DNA of 64,000 nt from NCBI RefSeq assembly GCF_008933165.1, contig NZ_WBVQ01000001.1, forward strand, positions 62,001 through 126,000, given 5' to 3'. This DNA comes from Phaeocystidibacter marisrubri. Lineage in GTDB: Bacteria; Bacteroidota; Bacteroidia; Flavobacteriales; Schleiferiaceae. The position numbers were made by a program, and so were the translations under genes. Below the pieces are notes generated by a model. It saw only the letters and a list, made by a program, of their open reading frames with translations, was not told where the DNA came from and ran no database searches. Positions 51,795-61,235 of the stretch are shown in pieces. Numbering within the stretch: the first letter of the stretch is position 1; every line of letters starts with the position of its first letter.

Positions 51795-52090
51795 GCACAT
51801 TTGGAGAAATAATTGGAACGGGTAATGTGCTGGTTGATTTTCACGCAACGTGGTGTCAGCCGTGTAAAATGCTCGGTCCTATACTTCAAGAGCTGGCCGG
51901 TGAGTGGGGAGATCAGGTGAAAGTCATTAAGATTGATGTAGACCGAAATCCTGAGCTCGCTCAAAAGCTCGATGTAAGAGGAGTTCCTACCATGGTACTC
52001 TACGTGAATGGAAAGTCCGTTTGGCGGAAGTCGGGCGTTCTTCCCAAACATCAAATAAAGGCTGAAATAGAGCACGCTATTCGTTCATAG
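51791..52090 (+). CDS. Thioredoxin
   Basis: From ATG 51791 the protein has 99 residues. Thioredoxin fold: VLVDFHATWCQPCKMLGPIL with WCQPC in place of the usual WCGPC, VIKIDVDRNPELAQKLDVRG, and cis-Pro GVPTMVLYVNG. It is cytoplasmic. The last gene of the rhodanese operon, it could reduce the persulfides formed by the cytoplasmic rhodaneses. The longer frame from 51755 overlaps the previous gene and is not needed. Confidence 0.93.
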   Translation: MSTFGEIIGTGNVLVDFHATWCQPCKMLGPILQELAGEWGDQVKVIKIDVDRNPELAQKLDVRGVPTMVLYVNGKSVWRKSGVLPKHQIKAEIEHAIRS

Positions 52091-52104
52091 GCGTGCCCTT
52101 GAAA

Positions 52105-52134
52105 ATGAAAAACCCCGAGCTGATCCTCGGGGTT
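52105..52134. terminator. Bidirectional terminator between convergent genes
   Basis: CCCCGAG (52110-52116) pairs with CTCGGGG (52123-52129), with A-runs on the left and T-runs on the right. Confidence 0.85.
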
Positions 52135-52138
52135 TTTG

Positions 52139-52618
52139 CTATTCTATTTTTCCTGTAGATTCAGGTTCTTCTTGGACTTCTAACTGAGGTTCCACTTCTA
52201 GTGTGGCCTCCTCTTTAATAGGTCGGGACAAGGTTGGAGGTTGAATGGATGTCTCCACTATAAAAGCACCTGGGAATTCTTCTCGAATGATAAGTAGTGC
52301 GGCCTCTGCGTCATAAATGGTTTTGTAGTTGCCAACTTGAAGTTTGTAGTCGGGCGTTTCAAAAATCACCATGCTCTCTAGGTCTGGAAATTTTGAAATA
52401 AATCTTGATCTCCATTGGTTCGACTCATTTCGGTTTCCATTGTACACTTGAACCCGATAACCTTCGATTTTTCTGTTCTTATTGGCGTTCAAGTAATTGG
52501 AAAAAGTTCGGTGAAATGCCGGATCTGCATTCATTTTTACGCTAGTTGTGTTTTGCGCACTTGTCAAAGTGGGGAGTAAAAGGGACAGTATGCAGATTGT
52601 GAGGCGAATGGCTTTCAT
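52139..52618 (-). CDS. Exported SPOR-domain protein
   Basis: The protein has 159 residues with signal peptide (MKAIRLTICILSLLLPTLTSA). The SPOR repeat (~55-125) is recognised by IEGYRVQVYNGNRNES and YKLQVGNYKTIYDAEAALLI. SPOR domains bind denuded peptidoglycan. The C-terminal tail is Pro/Glu-rich (EVEPQLEVQEEPES). Single gene, convergent with the thioredoxin operon. Confidence 0.87.
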   Translation of the reverse strand: MKAIRLTICILSLLLPTLTSAQNTTSVKMNADPAFHRTFSNYLNANKNRKIEGYRVQVYNGNRNESNQWRSRFISKFPDLESMVIFETPDYKLQVGNYKTIYDAEAALLIIREEFPGAFIVETSIQPPTLSRPIKEEATLEVEPQLEVQEEPESTGKIE

Positions 52619-52725
52619 TGAATGTAAATTTCCACAAAGATACGGAACGAATAGATGTTGAAGATATGCGGCTTTAACATTTATTTAGAACGGTTATAAA
52701 TTAGACTTTGTAGGCGGTAACCGCA

Positions 52726-52754
52726 TTTCCGAGGGCTTCTATGTGTTAAATTTG
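52726..52754 (+). promoter_or_regulatory. Promoter of the actABCDEF-cox operon
   Basis: TAAATTTG at 52747-52754 matches TAnnTTTG exactly, with TTTC (52726-52729) 17 nt upstream as near -33, the same arrangement as at 49292. ATG 52793 follows after about 30 nt. Confidence 0.6.
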
Positions 52755-52792
52755 CCCCTCGAAGTACGGAATCGTATCATTTGAGGTCCCTT

Positions 52793-54064
52793 ATGAAAAA
52801 TTTATACCGATTTCACATTCGCCTTATCCCTTTGATCATTAGCGTTTTCGCTATGGGATTCGTTGCGAATGCCCAAGCACTCGAAGGAGATGCCGCAGCG
52901 GGCGAGAAATTGTTCAAAACGAATTGTGCATCCTGTCACAAGCTAGACAGCAAGCTTGTGGGTCCTGCATTATCCGGTGTAACCGAGCGTCGCTCGTTAG
53001 ATTGGCTAAAGCTGTGGATCCGCGATAATGCAGCTCTGAGAGCCTCTGGCGATGCAGATGCCATTGCCATTTACGAGGAATATGGCGGAGCAGCGATGAA
53101 CTCGTTCGCCTATCTATCCGACGAGGAGATCGTCAACATCCTCACTTATGTTGAGAATCCACCGGTAGCGGTTGCTACGACTACGGAAACTCCAGGCCCT
53201 GGCCAACCTGTGGCAGACGAAGGTCCGTCGCCAGTGTGGATGTTGGTGCTAGGAGGATTCTTCTTGCTTCTCATCATCTTGTTGGTTAAAGTTCGTAACA
53301 CACTTCGCGTTGTTAAGGGTGATGATCCTGTTGCCTTGACTACAGAAGCGGCTGCTTACATGCGCTTCTTGATGAAGAACACAGGTTTCGTAACCTTGTT
53401 CACCATCGTGATCGGAGTGGGTTTCTTGAATGAGACCTACTGGTACCTTATGGGTATTGGTGTGGAGCAGGATTATCAACCGGTTCAGCCTATTGCATTC
53501 TCTCACAAGTTGCATGCGGGCGACAATGGAATTGATTGTAATTACTGTCACAGCAGTGCTCGCCACTCAAAGACTTCTGGTATTCCATCTGCTAACGTTT
53601 GTATGAACTGTCACATGTACGTGAACGGTTCTGAAATCACAGACGAGCGCGGTAACTTGAAGTACGGTGGAGAGCGCTCACCAGAAATTGCTAAGATTTA
53701 CGCGGCAATTGGTTGGGACCCTGATAAAGGTGCTTACATCGAGGATTACGAGCAGAAGCCTATTAAGTGGGTTCGTATCCACAACTTGCCAGACTTGGCA
53801 TACTTTAACCATGCTCAGCACGTAACGGCGGGTCAAGTTGAATGTCAAACTTGTCACGGTCCGGTTGAGACCATGGAAGAAGTGTATCAATATAGCTCAT
53901 TGACGATGGGTTGGTGTGTGAACTGTCACCGCGAAACAGAGGTGAAGATCAACACGAACGGATTCTATGAGCATCAGCACGACGCACTAGTTGAGAAGTA
54001 TCACGGCGAAACGATCACGGTTGAAAAAATCGGTGGTCTGGAGTGCGGTAAGTGTCACTATTAA
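52793..54064 (+). CDS. actA: Alternative complex III multiheme cytochrome c (ActA) with extra N-terminal cytochrome domain
   Basis: From ATG 52793 it has 423 residues. The signal-like N-terminus is followed by a monoheme cytochrome c domain with CASCHK (~45-49), a Pro-rich linker and a membrane helix (VWMLVLGGFFLLLIILLV). A second helix follows, then the pentaheme part with CNYCH, CMNCH, CQTCH, CVNCH and CGKCH, six CxxCH in total. ActA collects electrons from ActB and passes them to the mobile or oxidase-bound heme. It is the first gene of the operon; a TTG start at 52781 is also possible but lies near the promoter. Confidence 0.95.
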   Translation: MKNLYRFHIRLIPLIISVFAMGFVANAQALEGDAAAGEKLFKTNCASCHKLDSKLVGPALSGVTERRSLDWLKLWIRDNAALRASGDADAIAIYEEYGGAAMNSFAYLSDEEIVNILTYVENPPVAVATTTETPGPGQPVADEGPSPVWMLVLGGFFLLLIILLVKVRNTLRVVKGDDPVALTTEAAAYMRFLMKNTGFVTLFTIVIGVGFLNETYWYLMGIGVEQDYQPVQPIAFSHKLHAGDNGIDCNYCHSSARHSKTSGIPSANVCMNCHMYVNGSEITDERGNLKYGGERSPEIAKIYAAIGWDPDKGAYIEDYEQKPIKWVRIHNLPDLAYFNHAQHVTAGQVECQTCHGPVETMEEVYQYSSLTMGWCVNCHRETEVKINTNGFYEHQHDALVEKYHGETITVEKIGGLECGKCHY

Positions 54065-54084
54065 AATAACCCCGGATCATCATA

Positions 54085-57000
54085 ATGGCTACGACAAAGA
54101 AATATTGGAAGAGCAATGACGAGCTGGCGGAAACGCCTGTGGCGCAACAGCTCGCTCAGAATGAGTTCGCAGAAGAGATTCCGGTTGAGGACTTTTTGGG
54201 TAACGAAAATGCGTTGGGCAACTCAAGCACTACGCGTCGCGACTTCCTCAAGTACCTTGGCTTCTCTACCGCTGCAGCAACACTTGCTGCATGTGAGTCT
54301 CCAGTAGTGAATTCTATCCCTTACGTGGTTAAGCCGGATTCACTCACTCCGGGTGTTCCTAACTACTACGCTTCGACGTTCTACGACGGTCACGATTTTG
54401 CGAGCATTCTTGTGAAGACTCGTGAAGGTCGTCCGATCAAAGTTGAACCGAACGATATGGCCATGTTCAATGGCGGAACCAATGCTCGTGTTCAAGCTTC
54501 TGTTTTGTCTTTGTACGATTCAGCTCGCTTGCGTCACCCAATGAAGGGTGGAGAGGAAGTAAATTGGACGGATGTCCTTGCTTCATTGCGTTCTGAACTT
54601 GAAGCGGCAAATAACTCAGGTAAGCAAGTAGTCTTGATGACTTCTTCTATCATCAGCCCATCTACTTCAAAAGTGATTGCTGATTTGGGAGCGGCTTACA
54701 CCAACTTCAAGCACGTTACTTACGATCCGGTATCGTTCTCAGCGAAGCTTGATCTTTGGAATGATTTGACTGGAATGCGCGCTATTCCTACCTACAAATT
54801 GGCAAATGCTAAATTGGTTGTAGGTGTAGGTGCTGACTTCCTATTCAACTATACAGGTCAGGATATGGCCAGCGAATATGCGGAAGCTCGTACACCGGGT
54901 GAAGGTATGATTCGCCATATTCAGATTGAAACGCAGTTGAGCCTAACGGGGGCGAACGCTGACAAGCGTCTCAAACTCAAGTCGTCTCAGCAAGGTGCGG
55001 CCCTTCTTCACCTCTACAATGTAGTGGCAGGTGGTACGGGTAATGCTACTTTGGCTGCGGCTGAACTTCCTGCTGAATTGAAGACTTCCATTCAACGAGT
55101 AGGAGAAGAGTTGTTGAAGAACCGCGGTAAGTCACTTGTACTTGCTGGTAACAACAACTACGCTCAAGAAGCTCTTGCTGCTGGAATCAACAATATGTTG
55201 GGCAACATGGGTACAACAGTTGACACGGCTACTCCGGTTTACTTGAGAAGCGGTGACGATAAAGCAGTTGCTACATTGATGTCCGATATGAAAGCTGGTA
55301 AAGTTGGTGCCCTTCTCACTTGGGGAGTGAATCCTTCTTACAGCTTGAATGGTTTTGCCGATGCATCTTCAAAAGTTGCTACCACTGCAGCATTGACAGA
55401 TCGAATGGACGAAACCGCTAGAAACTTTGGTTATGCACTTCCTGTGAACCACTACTTGGAGAGCTGGGGAGATGTAATGCCAACTTCGAAGGTGTACGGT
55501 ATGGTTCAGCCAACAATCCGTCCTCTTTTCGATTCAAAGCACGGTCAAGATATTCTATTGGCTCTTGCAGGTAAGGACGCTGACTACTACAGCTACTTGA
55601 AGAACTTCTTCATGATGAACATGCAAGTGTCTCATCCTACCTTGAGCTGGAATACCATCCTTCATGATGGTATGGTAGAAGTGTCTTCTATGGTAGAACC
55701 TGCTATGAATGCAGAAGCGATCGATATGAACGCCGCTGCATCATCTGCAAATAAAGAGGCAAAAGGTGCCGGAGAAATCGAATTGTTCTTCTACCAGAAG
55801 AATGGTTTGGGCAACGGTAACCAAGCAAATAACCCGTGGTTGCAAGAACTTCCTGATCCAATCAGCCGAGTTTCTTGGGACAACTACGCAACCATCTCAC
55901 AAGCAGATGCTGCGGAAGGTGCGTGGGATTTGGAAACTTCTACGGATAGCACGGGTGCTTACAACGGTAAGACCATCACTATTCAAGTGGGGGACAAGAC
56001 CCTTGAGAAGGTTCCTGTTTTTGTTCAACCAGGTCAAGCTCAAGGAACCATTGGTTTGGCAGTTGGCTACGGTAGAACAGATATCGGTAAAGCTGGTAGC
56101 GATGTTGGTGTGAACGCTTACGTATTGATGGGCAATGACCATTACGTAACCGACGCTAAGATTACAGCTAAGTCAGACGATCACGAGCATGGTTTTGCAT
56201 GTATTCAGCTTGCACACACCATGATGGGTCGTAGAATTGTAAACGAAACGACTCTAGATACTTTCCTAGGTTCAGACCCTTCAGAGTGGAACGAACTTCC
56301 ATTGTTCGACACTTACCAAGGTAAGATGAGAGCAGATAAGGTGAACCTTTGGGAAGATCACGATCACGAAACGGGCAACATGTGGAACATGTCCATGGAC
56401 TTGAACAAGTGTTTGGGTTGTGGTGCCTGTGTGGTTGCGTGTCACCTTGAAAACAACGTACCAGTTGTTGGTAAAGATGAAGTTCGCAAGCACCGTGATA
56501 TGCACTGGTTGCGCATCGACCGCTACTACTCTTCAGAAGACACCTTCTCGGGTGACGAAGAGAAAGTAGAAGAGATGAGTGGCTTGTTCGGAGAGAACGG
56601 ATCACTTGGTGGATTTAACAAGCTGGAAGCAGCGAACGAGAATCCACAAGTTGTATTCCAACCAGTAATGTGTCAGCATTGTAATCACGCTCCTTGTGAA
56701 ACGGTTTGTCCAGTAGGTGCAACGGCTCACTCGAAAGAGGGCTTGAACCACATGGCTTACAACCGTTGTATCGGAACACGTTACTGTGCGAACAACTGTC
56801 CATACAAAGTGCGTCGCTTTAACTGGTTCAACTATCAAGGCAACGAAAGTCGCTTTGGAGATGTGAATCCTGCATTGGATGAGTACGGTAAGATGGTACT
56901 CAACCCAGATGTGGTTGTTCGTGCACGCGGTGTGATGGAGAAGTGTTCTATGTGTATCCAACGCATCCAGTACAACAAATTGGAAGCGAAGAAAGCAGGA

Positions 57001-57195
57001 AAGCCAATTGAAGATGGTGCCTTTACTACAGCTTGTGCTCAGGCTTGTGGAACCGGTGCAATCGTCTTCGGTGACGTAAATAATCCAGAGAGTGCCATTG
57101 CCAAGGTTAAGCAAGACCCACGTGCATACCACTTGTTGGAAGAGGTAGGTACACAGCCATCTGTGTTCTACCAAACTAAAGTAAGAAACGCCTAA
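54085..57195 (+). CDS. actB: Alternative complex III molybdopterin-like plus ferredoxin subunit (ActB)
   Basis: The protein has 1036 residues. The N-terminus carries a Tat-type motif TRRDFLK (50-56) and an LAAC stretch (67-70). Residues ~75-750 form a molybdopterin-oxidoreductase-like domain that in this family lacks cofactor ligands. Residues ~770-1000 form the NrfC-like ferredoxin domain with four cysteine clusters: [12 protein letters not shown] (~775), [14 protein letters not shown] (~863), [12 protein letters not shown] and CSMCIQR. It is the fused form usual in Bacteroidota. It faces the periplasm. Confidence 0.96.
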   Translation: MATTKKYWKSNDELAETPVAQQLAQNEFAEEIPVEDFLGNENALGNSSTTRRDFLKYLGFSTAAATLAACESPVVNSIPYVVKPDSLTPGVPNYYASTFYDGHDFASILVKTREGRPIKVEPNDMAMFNGGTNARVQASVLSLYDSARLRHPMKGGEEVNWTDVLASLRSELEAANNSGKQVVLMTSSIISPSTSKVIADLGAAYTNFKHVTYDPVSFSAKLDLWNDLTGMRAIPTYKLANAKLVVGVGADFLFNYTGQDMASEYAEARTPGEGMIRHIQIETQLSLTGANADKRLKLKSSQQGAALLHLYNVVAGGTGNATLAAAELPAELKTSIQRVGEELLKNRGKSLVLAGNNNYAQEALAAGINNMLGNMGTTVDTATPVYLRSGDDKAVATLMSDMKAGKVGALLTWGVNPSYSLNGFADASSKVATTAALTDRMDETARNFGYALPVNHYLESWGDVMPTSKVYGMVQPTIRPLFDSKHGQDILLALAGKDADYYSYLKNFFMMNMQVSHPTLSWNTILHDGMVEVSSMVEPAMNAEAIDMNAAASSANKEAKGAGEIELFFYQKNGLGNGNQANNPWLQELPDPISRVSWDNYATISQADAAEGAWDLETSTDSTGAYNGKTITIQVGDKTLEKVPVFVQPGQAQGTIGLAVGYGRTDIGKAGSDVGVNAYVLMGNDHYVTDAKITAKSDDHEHGFACIQLAHTMMGRRIVNETTLDTFLGSDPSEWNELPLFDTYQGKMRADKVNLWEDHDHETGNMWNMSMDLNKCLGCGACVVACHLENNVPVVGKDEVRKHRDMHWLRIDRYYSSEDTFSGDEEKVEEMSGLFGENGSLGGFNKLEAANENPQVVFQPVMCQHCNHAPCETVCPVGATAHSKEGLNHMAYNRCIGTRYCANNCPYKVRRFNWFNYQGNESRFGDVNPALDEYGKMVLNPDVVVRARGVMEKCSMCIQRIQYNKLEAKKAGKPIEDGAFTTACAQACGTGAIVFGDVNNPESAIAKVKQDPRAYHLLEEVGTQPSVFYQTKVRNA

Positions 57196-57221
57196 TTCAA
57201 TCTGACTAAAGGAGATCGCTG

Positions 57222-58610
57222 ATGCATTACGAAGCGCCTATACGTGAGCCCCTTATTATAGGAGACAAATCGTACCACGATATTACAGTGGACGTGGCTC
57301 GCCCCATTGAAACGGCTCCTCCCCGTTCTTGGTGGATTGTATTCTCAATCTCACTTGCCATGTTCTTGTATGGTGTGGGATGTATTCTTTACACCATCGG
57401 CACCGGTATCGGTGTTTGGGGTCTGAATAAGACCGTAGGATGGGCATGGGATATCACCAACTTCGTTTGGTGGGTAGGTATCGGTCACGCCGGTACATTG
57501 ATCTCAGCCGTTCTTCTCCTCTTCAAACAGAAGTGGCGTATGTCAATCAACCGTTCTGCAGAGGCGATGACCATCTTCTCTGTAATCCAGGCGGCACTCT
57601 TCCCAGGAATTCACATGGGTCGTATTTGGTTGGCGTACTTTGTTTTCCCAATTCCAAACCAACTCGGTTCACTTTGGCCTAACTTCAACTCTCCGTTGTT
57701 GTGGGACGTGTTCGCGATTTCGACGTACTTCTCTGTATCTACAGTGTTCTGGTATGTGGGTTTGATTCCTGACTTTGCTGCGATCCGCGACCGTGCCGTT
57801 CGTCCTGTGACGAAACACGTGTACAAGATCCTTAGCTTTGGTTGGGGTGGTAAGGCCAAGCACTGGCAGCGATTCGAAGAGGTATCTCTCGTTTTGGCTG
57901 GTTTGGCTACTCCTCTTGTACTTTCGGTACACACCATCGTATCCATGGACTTCGCAACTTCTGTGATTCCAGGATGGCACACCACCATCTTCCCTCCGTA
58001 CTTCGTTGCGGGTGCGATCTTCTCAGGATTCGCCATGGTACAAACGCTTCTCATCATCATGAGAAAGCTCTTCAAATTGGAAGACTATATTACGATTCAA
58101 CACATTGAGATGATGAACATCATCATCATGGTGACGGGTTCTATTGTAGGTGTGGCTTATATCACTGAGCTCTTCATCGCATGGTACTCAGGTGTTGAAT
58201 ACGAACAATACGCATTCTTGAATCGTGCAACAGGTCCTTACAAATGGGCATACTGGAGTATGATGTTTTGTAACGTGTTCTCTCCACAGTTTATGTGGTC
58301 TAAGAAACTCCGCACTAGCATTATGTTTACCTTCTTCATTTCGATTGTGGTGAACATTGGTATGTGGTTCGAACGATTCGTAATTATTGTTACCTCACTA
58401 CACCGTGATTACCTTCCGTCTTCATGGTCAATGTTCTCACCTACCTTCGTTGATGTGGGTATTTTCTTGGGAACAATTGGTTTCTTCTTTGTCTTGTTCC
58501 TCCTTTATGCAAGAACCTTCCCGGTAATTGCTCAAGCGGAATTGAAGACTATCTTGAAGTCATCTGGTGAAAACTATAAAAAACTCCACGAGCAACATGG
58601 CGACCACTGA
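57222..58610 (+). CDS. actC: Alternative complex III NrfD-like membrane subunit (ActC)
   Basis: The protein has 462 residues with about ten transmembrane helices of the NrfD/PsrC family. The N-terminus is EPLIIGDKSYHDITVDVARP, and the first helix region (SISLAMFLYGVGCILYTIG) and FVWWVGIGHAGTLISAVLL match ActC. Predicted quinol-oxidising subunit. Its stop overlaps the actD start by 14 bases. Confidence 0.95.
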   Translation: MHYEAPIREPLIIGDKSYHDITVDVARPIETAPPRSWWIVFSISLAMFLYGVGCILYTIGTGIGVWGLNKTVGWAWDITNFVWWVGIGHAGTLISAVLLLFKQKWRMSINRSAEAMTIFSVIQAALFPGIHMGRIWLAYFVFPIPNQLGSLWPNFNSPLLWDVFAISTYFSVSTVFWYVGLIPDFAAIRDRAVRPVTKHVYKILSFGWGGKAKHWQRFEEVSLVLAGLATPLVLSVHTIVSMDFATSVIPGWHTTIFPPYFVAGAIFSGFAMVQTLLIIMRKLFKLEDYITIQHIEMMNIIIMVTGSIVGVAYITELFIAWYSGVEYEQYAFLNRATGPYKWAYWSMMFCNVFSPQFMWSKKLRTSIMFTFFISIVVNIGMWFERFVIIVTSLHRDYLPSSWSMFSPTFVDVGIFLGTIGFFFVLFLLYARTFPVIAQAELKTILKSSGENYKKLHEQHGDH

Positions 58611-59136
58611 ATCAAAACAAATCATCCGCGCTCTGTACGATGACGATGACGTGATCTTGAAGGCTGTCAAGGACACTCGTGCGAAGGGCTATCACGTAAA
58701 CGAAGTTTACTCTCCATTCCCTATTCACGGTTTGGATCACGCAATGGGTTTGAAGCCAACTCGCATCGCGATTGCCGCTTTCCTATACGGTCTAACCGGA
58801 CTCATCGTAGCCATTGTAATGACATGGGGTATGATGAATGCGGACTGGCCACAAAATATCGGTGGTAAGCCAAGTATGACTTGGATCCAGAACATGCCGG
58901 CTTTCGTGCCAATCATGTTCGAACTTACCGTGTTCTTTGCAGCTCACGCTATGGTATGGACATACTTTGCAGTGAACAAGCTTTATCCAGGTGCTGATGC
59001 TCAGAACCCGGATCCAAGAACAACTGACGACAAGTTCCTCATGGAGGTTCCTGTTAAAGGCGATCGCGATGAGCTCATTGAGTTCCTCAAAAGCTCTGGC
59101 GCGATTGAGATTAATGAAGTAACTGAAAACGCGTAA
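58597..59136 (+). CDS. actD: Alternative complex III subunit ActD (DUF3341)
   Basis: From ATG 58597 it has 179 residues. The DUF3341 layout is seen: an N-terminal beta-alpha part (IRALYDDDDVILKAVKDTRA), the conserved YSPFPIHGLDHAMGL, two membrane helices (IAIAAFLYGLTGLIVAIVM and PIMFELTVFFAAHAMVWTYF), and a cytoplasmic tail. ATG 58567 would lie deep in actC. Confidence 0.93.
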   Translation: MATTESKQIIRALYDDDDVILKAVKDTRAKGYHVNEVYSPFPIHGLDHAMGLKPTRIAIAAFLYGLTGLIVAIVMTWGMMNADWPQNIGGKPSMTWIQNMPAFVPIMFELTVFFAAHAMVWTYFAVNKLYPGADAQNPDPRTTDDKFLMEVPVKGDRDELIEFLKSSGAIEINEVTENA

Positions 59137-59146
59137 ATCCATTGCT

Positions 59147-59797
59147 ATGAAGATGACCAATGTCATCCGGACAACCCTTGCGGTTTCTGCTTTTGCTGTT
59201 GTAGCGACTTCATGTAACTACGACAAGACAACTCCGGGTTACACTTACATGGACGACATGTATGTATCTCCATCTTTGGAGACTTACCAGGCAACAGAGA
59301 TGTTTGATAACGGCATGGAAGCGCAAACTCCGGTAGAAGGAACTATCCCACGTGGATATCATCCTTATCAAGTGCCCAACACTCCAGAGGGGTATGCACT
59401 ATCTAAAACCGATGCGTCATTGACTCCTGCGAATTTCGCAGCAATGGATCCGGCTGAGGGTAAGGAATTGTACAACGTATTCTGTTCGCACTGTCACGGT
59501 ACGAAGGGTGACGGTGTAGGTATCCTCGTTGAAAATGAAAAAATTCTTGGTGTTCCAGGTTATGGAAACACACGTCTTCCTGATATCACTCCAGCATCTG
59601 CGTACCACGTGATAATGTACGGTAAGGGTATCATGGGTAGCCACGCTTCTCAGCTTACGTTTGAAGAGCGTTGGAAGATTATCCGTTACGTGTGGAAACT
59701 CCGTGCGGAGCAATCAGGAATGGACGATATCTCAGCGGAAGCACCTGCTACTGAAGAAGCAGTTGTAGAAACTGAAACAACAGAAGAACCAGCTTAA
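59147..59797 (+). CDS. actE: Alternative complex III monoheme cytochrome c lipoprotein (ActE)
   Basis: The protein has 216 residues. It has a lipoprotein signal (FAVVATSCNYD), a linker including TPVEGTIPRGYHPY, and a cytochrome c domain with CSHCHG and an axial Met probably in KGIMGSHASQLTF. It is the electron exit subunit of the complex. The C-terminal ~25 residues are Glu/Thr/Ala-rich. Confidence 0.93.
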   Translation: MKMTNVIRTTLAVSAFAVVATSCNYDKTTPGYTYMDDMYVSPSLETYQATEMFDNGMEAQTPVEGTIPRGYHPYQVPNTPEGYALSKTDASLTPANFAAMDPAEGKELYNVFCSHCHGTKGDGVGILVENEKILGVPGYGNTRLPDITPASAYHVIMYGKGIMGSHASQLTFEERWKIIRYVWKLRAEQSGMDDISAEAPATEEAVVETETTEEPA

Positions 59798-59817
59798 TTT
59801 GACCAGAAAGTAGAGCT

Positions 59818-61215
59818 ATGTTTCAATTTACTTCGAAGGCAAAAATCCTAGCATTGATCCTTATCGTTTTGGGAGCTGTATCCCTAGCGATTGGATTTAT
59901 TTCCGTGCCGGGTGGAGATCATCACGATGATGGTCATGCTACAGAAATGCATGCAGATGCTGCACACGCAGATCACGCCGATGATCACCACACAGTGGCG
60001 ACAGAGGGTCACGGCGATCACGCCACGGAAGCTCACGCTGAAGCTGGTCACCACGACACTCATGGCGAAGATCACGGTTCGGCTGAAGAACACGCTGCAC
60101 ATGCAGAACATGCTGCACACCAACAAGCCAACCGTCCATGGTCAGCATTATTCGTGAACACTTTCTTCTTCCTTGCCATTGGCTTGGGTACTGTTTTCTT
60201 CTTGATGATCCAGTACGTTGCTAAGGCGGGTTGGACCGTTGGACTTAACCGCGTATTTGAGGCTGTCGGTCTCTTCGTGATTATTCCATTGATCGGTATG
60301 TTGATTATCATCTTTGCAGGAGTTGCTGATGTTCACCACATCTGGCACTGGATGCAAGATGGAATCATGGAGAAAGGGACACCTAACTTCGATCCTATTA
60401 TTGCTGGTAAGGCTGGATACTTGAACGATACTTTCTTTATCATCCGTGCTGTCGTTTACACATTGGTTTGGTTCGGAATTATAGTATTGGTTCGTAAGCA
60501 TTCTCTTGCTGAAGACTTGGAGGGCGGCACTGCTCGCTACAAGAAGATCTTCAAGCTTGCTGCAGTCTTCACCGTATTCTTCGCAGTTACTTCATCTACT
60601 AGCGCATGGGATTGGATCATGTCTATTGACACGCACTGGTTCTCTACACTCTTTGGATGGTACACGTTTGCGGGTATGTTCGTTACAGCTCTGGCTGCAT
60701 TGAACATCTTGATTGTGTTCTTGCGCTATAACAACTACTTGCCTTGGATCAATGAGAACCATCAACACGACATGGCGAAGTTCATGTTTGCGTTCTCTGT
60801 ATTCTGGACTTACCTCTGGTTCTCTCAGTTCATGCTTATTTGGTATGCTGATATTCCGGAAGAAGTAACATACTACATGCAACGTTTTGGTCAGTACAAC
60901 ACCATGTTCTTGATCATGGTTGCACTGAACTTCGTAGCTCCTGTATTGCTTGTGATGTCTCGTGACTCTAAGCGTGTAATGGGATTGGTACTCGTAACGG
61001 CTACTATCGTATTGATTGGTCACTGGATGGATCACTTCATTATGATTATGCCAGGTTCTGTAGGTGAATTCTACGGATTTGGTTGGGCTGAAATTGGAGG
61101 TTTCCTTCTTTACGCAGGTCTATTTATTTTGGTTGTATTCCGCAACCTTGCGAAAGCACCACTCCTTCAGAAGAACCATCCAATGGTGGAGGAGAGCAAA
61201 CACTTTTCACTCTAA
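59818..61215 (+). CDS. actF: Alternative complex III NrfD-like membrane subunit (ActF) with a His-rich loop
   Basis: The protein has 465 residues. After the first helix (ILALILIVLGAVSLAIGFI) comes a low-complexity loop at ~32-103 with 19 histidines among Asp, Glu, Ala and Gly, then NRPWSALFVNTFFFLAIG and about nine further helices. TSSTSAWDWIMSIDTHWFST and FMLIWYADIPEEVTYYM are recognisable ActF blocks. It is the second quinol-interacting membrane subunit. The loop probably lies in the periplasm. Confidence 0.93.
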   Translation: MFQFTSKAKILALILIVLGAVSLAIGFISVPGGDHHDDGHATEMHADAAHADHADDHHTVATEGHGDHATEAHAEAGHHDTHGEDHGSAEEHAAHAEHAAHQQANRPWSALFVNTFFFLAIGLGTVFFLMIQYVAKAGWTVGLNRVFEAVGLFVIIPLIGMLIIIFAGVADVHHIWHWMQDGIMEKGTPNFDPIIAGKAGYLNDTFFIIRAVVYTLVWFGIIVLVRKHSLAEDLEGGTARYKKIFKLAAVFTVFFAVTSSTSAWDWIMSIDTHWFSTLFGWYTFAGMFVTALAALNILIVFLRYNNYLPWINENHQHDMAKFMFAFSVFWTYLWFSQFMLIWYADIPEEVTYYMQRFGQYNTMFLIMVALNFVAPVLLVMSRDSKRVMGLVLVTATIVLIGHWMDHFIMIMPGSVGEFYGFGWAEIGGFLLYAGLFILVVFRNLAKAPLLQKNHPMVEESKHFSL

Positions 61216-61235
61216 TCGCTTAATCGAAGGATAAG

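Noticed and set aside
59884-60148. Open frames on both strands over the ActF His-rich segment
   Set aside because: They are caused by the repetitive CAC/CAT/GAT codons of the His-rich loop; the ActF frame continues into well-conserved helices.
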